A DNA stretch of 8,023 nt from DAOUFU01 sp034429275 (GTDB taxonomy: Bacteria > Chloroflexota > Anaerolineae > Aggregatilineales > Aggregatilineaceae), in assembly GCA_034429275.1 (NCBI GenBank), contig DAOUFU010000230.1, forward strand, positions 1 through 8,023, given 5' to 3'. This document shows positions 5,440 through 8,023 of the stretch, in pieces. A program made the position numbers and the translations under genes. The notes below the pieces were generated by a model that had not been told where the DNA came from, ran no database searches, and worked only from the letters and a program-made list of their open reading frames with translations. How positions within the stretch are numbered: position 1 is the stretch's first letter; each line of letters opens with the position of its first letter.

Positions 5440-5471
5440 TAGAAGCGGTGCGCGGCGGACCGGTCGGCGGC

Positions 5472-8023
5472 TTAATCCGGCCAGATGACCGGCCACAGCC
5501 TGACCTCTACACCGGTGATGGCCGGCGCGATGATCGGCAGATTGGCGAGCGGCACGGGCAGGCCATTCAGCGAGAGGGTGACCCGGTTGGCCGGCAGCCA
5601 GCCCGCGCTGCCCTGGGCATAGCCGTACACCATGCGCTCATCGGCGGTGCGGCCCAACACGGCCAGCAGCGCGCCGGGGTTCAGTTCGCCGATGCGTTCT
5701 GCGCCAACTACCGGGCGCATTGTGAAATTGGTGGGCGCGGACCGGATGGTGCCCCAGATCACCGTGTTTTGAGCGGCCAGGGAAGTGCCCGGCGCAGGAT
5801 CGAGCGGCAGGTAGGCGACATCATCGAACGCGGCGATCACCGGCTTGTTCGAATCTGAGAAGGTGAAGGTGATCAGCCGCAGGCTGCCGACGAGCAAATC
5901 GCTGTCGAAGGCGGCTGTGACAAATTCACCGTTGAGGTACAGCTCGATATAACCGCCCATGACCAGCACGCCCAGCGTATTCTTCGCGCCGGGGTCGGTA
6001 TTGGCGCTGTCTGGCTGGAAGAGCGGGATGATCGGCGTTCGCTTCCAGTTGTCGACATATTCAAACGCGACGGTGCCGGCGTGGTCGATGGCGTAGAGAT
6101 AGAAGGTGTCGTCATCCTGGCCATTGAAGCCCAGGCCCAGCCGGTAAAAATCGGTTTCGCTGACCAGGCGGACAGTCGCCTGGAAGTAGTAGGCCGGGCG
6201 ATCGGCTGGCAGTTCGGGCAGCATAGCCCAGCGAACCAGGTCGAGTTCGGGCGCGGCGAGGATCAGTTCCTCGCCGATTTCATCGGCGAACATCCACTCC
6301 CTGGCCTCGTCGCCGAAGCGATCCAGCACGGGCGTGCCGAGGGCTATCGGCGGCTCGGTGATGACCGATGGGGCCGCGGGCGTGAGTGTGGGGCTGAGGG
6401 TCGGCGGCGCGGCGGGAGTCGGCGTGGGTTCTTCCGGCGCGCGGATGATCGGCACACCGTCCACCGCCATCCCCTGGATGATGGGCGGCAGACTGCGCTC
6501 CATGAAGCTGGTCGTGAAATTGTTACGCGGCACGATGGCGATCACGTGCAGCCAGTCATTCTCACCCAGGACCAGCATCAACGACCAGATCAGGCGCGCG
6601 GCTTCTTCATAGCGCACTTCCAGGGCGGGCACCGTGTAGGCATTGCTGGGCCGCACCAGGCCGGTGAGCGGCAGGCCGAGCGTGTGTTCCAAGGCTGCTT
6701 CGGGCGACGAGGTATCGGTCGTGGTTTGCGCCTGGCGCAGGGCATCGGGATGGCCGCGCGCGATCACGACTGCCGGGTAGGCGGCCCGCAGCGGGTGGTC
6801 GGCCCCGACCGGGCGCAGGATGTAGGTTGCGCCGAGCCGCTGAGGTTCGACCCAGGCCGACGGGAGGTCGAGCGTGATATGCAGGATCGGCAGGCTGCCG
6901 CGCCGGAAGGCGGTGGGCGCGAACAGGTCCGAGGTGATCTCGGTGGACGGCGTCGCGGGCAGCGCGGTGGGGCTGGGCACCAGGGTAGGCGAAGGCGGCA
7001 CAGTCGGTGACGCCGCCGGCAGCGCGGTCGGCATCGCGGTCGGTGAGGGGATGGGGGTCGGGCTGGCAGCGGTACCGGTCCTCACCAGCGGGACGCCATC
7101 GATCTGCAGGCTGCTCACGATGCGGAACAGGGTCTGCCCCATGAATTCATCATCCAGGGCGGTGAGGGTGGGCACAGAGGCCCGGATCATCACCCAGTCG
7201 GCGTCGCCTACCACGATGATCGCACCCCAGTAGCGAGTCTGCGGGGTGGGGATCATGACCTCGTAGATCGGGTAGGTGTTGGCCGTGGAGAGGGTGTGAA
7301 TGCTGTCGGTCACGAACATGCTCTCGACGGCTGCGCCGGGGCTGCTGATGTCTTCGGTGAAGTCTTTCTCCAGCAGGAATTCGGGAGCGCCGCGTGCAAT
7401 GCGCACCCAGGGGTAACGCTCGAAGTCCACGTCCTGCTGCGGCTTGAGGCTGGCATAACCGAGCACGGGCGAATAGAAGATGCTCGCCCAGGTGGTCGGA
7501 TATTCAAACGACAGGCCCAATTCCGGAACGGTCGCGCGGGTATAGGCGGTGGGCACATACAGGCGGCTGTCGATGGTGGCCGTGGGCAGCGGCACCGCCG
7601 TCGGGACCGGGGTGAGCGTGGGCGGGGGTTCGGGCGTCTGGGTCGCCGTAGGGGTGGCGGTAGCAGTGTCGGTGGCAGTCGGCGTTGGCGTGGCAGTCGG
7701 CAGCACTATCACCGGAATGTTCGGATTGCCGGAAATGCGGACCAGTTCCGCCGGGACCCAACCCGCGCCCGCGCCGGGCACGGCGATCTGATACCAGTTC
7801 CCATCCTCGCTGACGCCAATCACGATCACCTCGGTGTCACGATCCAGCGTGGCGATGGCCCCGCTGTTGGCATCCGGGCTGGTGCGGACGCTGAGCCGCT
7901 GGCTGAGCACGGTGGCGAAGGTGGTCCGCGGCGTGCTGGTCGGTTCCGGCGTATCGGTCGGGGTGGTGGTGGGCGTATTGGTCGGGGCAGGGGTATCGGT
8001 CGCGGTCGCGGTCGGTGTATCGG
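5472..8023 (-). CDS. Giant multidomain surface/secreted protein with SH3b, duplicated, and LamG-like domains (partial, N-terminus beyond window end)
   Basis: The frame runs open from the TAA at 5472-5474 through base 8023, giving 849 complete codons and part of another. The GTG at 7908-7910 is an internal Val codon, because the same frame continues upstream as a Pro/Thr-rich linker. The true start and any signal sequence lie outside. Visible order: linker (8021-7914); SH3b-like domain (about 7907-7734: LSVRTSPDANSGAIATL, then GNWYQIAVPG and GWVPAELV); linker; domain A (7565-7083); linker; domain B (6929-6441); linker; LamG/concanavalin-like domain (6344-5799: DRFGDEAREWMF, FQATVRL, GLGFNGQDDDTFYLYAID, GYIELYLNGEFV, AAFDDVAYLPLD); and a second SH3b-like domain (about 5783-5550: GELNPGALLAVLGRTADE, SAGWLPANRVTLS). 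SH3b and LamG modules usually bind cell wall, peptides or glycans, so an extracytoplasmic adhesive or sensing role is likely. No catalytic motif is seen. Confidence 0.85.
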   Translation of the reverse strand, partial: DTPTATATDTPAPTNTPTTTPTDTPEPTSTPRTTFATVLSQRLSVRTSPDANSGAIATLDRDTEVIVIGVSEDGNWYQIAVPGAGAGWVPAELVRISGNPNIPVIVLPTATPTPTATDTATATPTATQTPEPPPTLTPVPTAVPLPTATIDSRLYVPTAYTRATVPELGLSFEYPTTWASIFYSPVLGYASLKPQQDVDFERYPWVRIARGAPEFLLEKDFTEDISSPGAAVESMFVTDSIHTLSTANTYPIYEVMIPTPQTRYWGAIIVVGDADWVMIRASVPTLTALDDEFMGQTLFRIVSSLQIDGVPLVRTGTAASPTPIPSPTAMPTALPAASPTVPPSPTLVPSPTALPATPSTEITSDLFAPTAFRRGSLPILHITLDLPSAWVEPQRLGATYILRPVGADHPLRAAYPAVVIARGHPDALRQAQTTTDTSSPEAALEHTLGLPLTGLVRPSNAYTVPALEVRYEEAARLIWSLMLVLGENDWLHVIAIVPRNNFTTSFMERSLPPIIQGMAVDGVPIIRAPEEPTPTPAAPPTLSPTLTPAAPSVITEPPIALGTPVLDRFGDEAREWMFADEIGEELILAAPELDLVRWAMLPELPADRPAYYFQATVRLVSETDFYRLGLGFNGQDDDTFYLYAIDHAGTVAFEYVDNWKRTPIIPLFQPDSANTDPGAKNTLGVLVMGGYIELYLNGEFVTAAFDSDLLVGSLRLITFTFSDSNKPVIAAFDDVAYLPLDPAPGTSLAAQNTVIWGTIRSAPTNFTMRPVVGAERIGELNPGALLAVLGRTADERMVYGYAQGSAGWLPANRVTLSLNGLPVPLANLPIIAPAITGVEVRLWPVIWPD
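6345..6440 (-). repeat. Pro/Thr linker 3 of the large surface protein
   Basis: This low-complexity stretch encodes EEPTPTPAAPPTLSPTLTP followed by AAPSVITEPP. It joins domain B to the LamG-like domain. Such flexible linkers are typical of extracytoplasmic Chloroflexota proteins and often carry O-linked sugars. Confidence 0.8.
6441..6929 (-). other. Domain B: second copy of an unnamed duplicated domain
   Basis: About 163 residues. It aligns along its whole length with domain A. Both start with an F/Y-x-PTA element (DLFAPTAFRRGSLP), share a LDLPSAWVEP strand (YPTTWASIF in A), then VVIARGHPDALRQ (VRIARGAPEFLLE in A), SSPEAALEH (SSPGAAVES in A), a NDWLHVIAIVP core (ADWVMIRASVP in A) and a MAVDGVPIIR end (LQIDGVPLVR in A). 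The pattern is reminiscent of PsbP-like beta-sheet folds, but that is only an impression. Confidence 0.7.
6933..7082 (-). repeat. Pro/Thr linker 2 of the large surface protein
   Basis: A low-complexity stretch rich in SPTP, PTALP and PSPT units joins domains A and B. Near-repeats of CGGTCGG-type DNA on the plus strand reflect repeated Pro/Thr codons. Confidence 0.8.
7083..7565 (-). other. Domain A: first copy of an unnamed duplicated domain
   Basis: About 161 residues, starting RLYVPTAYTRATVPELGLSF and ending SLQIDGVPLVR. It shares the landmarks listed for domain B. Copies A and B have clearly diverged, so the duplication is old. There is no Cys and no obvious catalytic residue cluster. Confidence 0.7.
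7566..7727 (-). repeat. Pro/Thr linker 1 of the large surface protein
   Basis: It encodes LPTATPTPTATDTATATPTA and then further TQTPEPPPTLTP-like sequence between the first SH3b domain and domain A. This is the strongest sequence clue for a Chloroflexota origin. Confidence 0.85.
7914..8023 (-). repeat. Pro/Thr linker at the window edge, N-terminal to the first SH3b domain
   Basis: The frame reads DTPTATATDTPAPTNTP and continues with TTTPTDTPEPTSTP up to the SH3b domain. It shows that the large gene extends beyond base 8023 and that another domain or membrane anchor probably lies further upstream. Confidence 0.85.

Noticed and set aside
6081..7010. Plus-strand 309-codon ORF opposite the large surface protein
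   Set aside because: It is a Gly/Arg-rich shadow of conserved repeat and LamG-like coding sequence on the other strand.
7566..8023. Short repeating GGTCGG/GTCGGCG-type DNA suggesting a satellite or CRISPR-like array
   Set aside because: There are no constant-length repeats or spacers. The pattern comes from Pro/Thr codons in an open reading frame.
1..8023. Defence island, mobile element or prophage
   Set aside because: There is no transposase, integrase, nuclease, methylase, toxin-antitoxin or phage-like protein, and no flanking direct repeats. Gene content is ordinary chromosomal.

Overview
This is a GC-rich bacterial window that looks chromosomal, most likely from a Chloroflexota member of the Anaerolineae type. 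The clues are a very large surface protein stitched together with Pro/Thr-rich linkers (TPTPTAT-like), bacterial SH3-like domains combined with a LamG-like domain, and a cysteine-poor DUF35-type OB-fold protein. The taxonomic call is an inference from protein style. There is no rRNA, tRNA, CRISPR array, transposase, integrase or phage gene.

Layout. (1) 1-2323, minus strand: a small polysaccharide deacetylase-like protein is followed after 11 bases by a RdgB/HAM1 nucleotide-sanitising pyrophosphatase, forming an operon-like pair. After a 147-base gap comes a secreted PPC-like protein whose C-terminus lies beyond base 1. (2) 2324-2546: a divergent intergenic region with candidate promoters in both directions and an unusual cluster of inverted and direct repeats. 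(3) 2547-3158, plus strand: a 65-codon ORF and a 122-codon DUF35-like OB-fold gene lie in the same reading frame, separated by one stop codon and 15 codons. They end at a strong intrinsic terminator. (4) 3296-4252, plus strand: a CorA-family divalent-cation channel with its own TATAAT promoter, which abuts the preceding terminator. (5) 4436-5371, plus strand: a cytoplasmic transglutaminase-like protein with an intact Cys-His-Asp triad. (6) 5397-5439: a bidirectional terminator between convergent genes. (7) 5472 to beyond 8023, minus strand: a giant multidomain extracytoplasmic protein. In N- to C-terminal order it has a Pro/Thr linker, SH3b, linker, repeat domain A, linker, repeat domain B, linker, LamG-like domain and SH3b. 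Its N-terminus is outside the window.

The genes do not form one obvious pathway. They look like ordinary housekeeping and envelope functions: nucleotide pool cleaning, cell-wall or polysaccharide editing, cation transport and surface display. I found no convincing new defence or mobile system. The points most worth a second look are the split, cysteine-free DUF35-like pair and the structured leader in front of it, the deacetylase that has lost a conserved metal-binding His, and the duplicated unnamed domain in the large surface protein.
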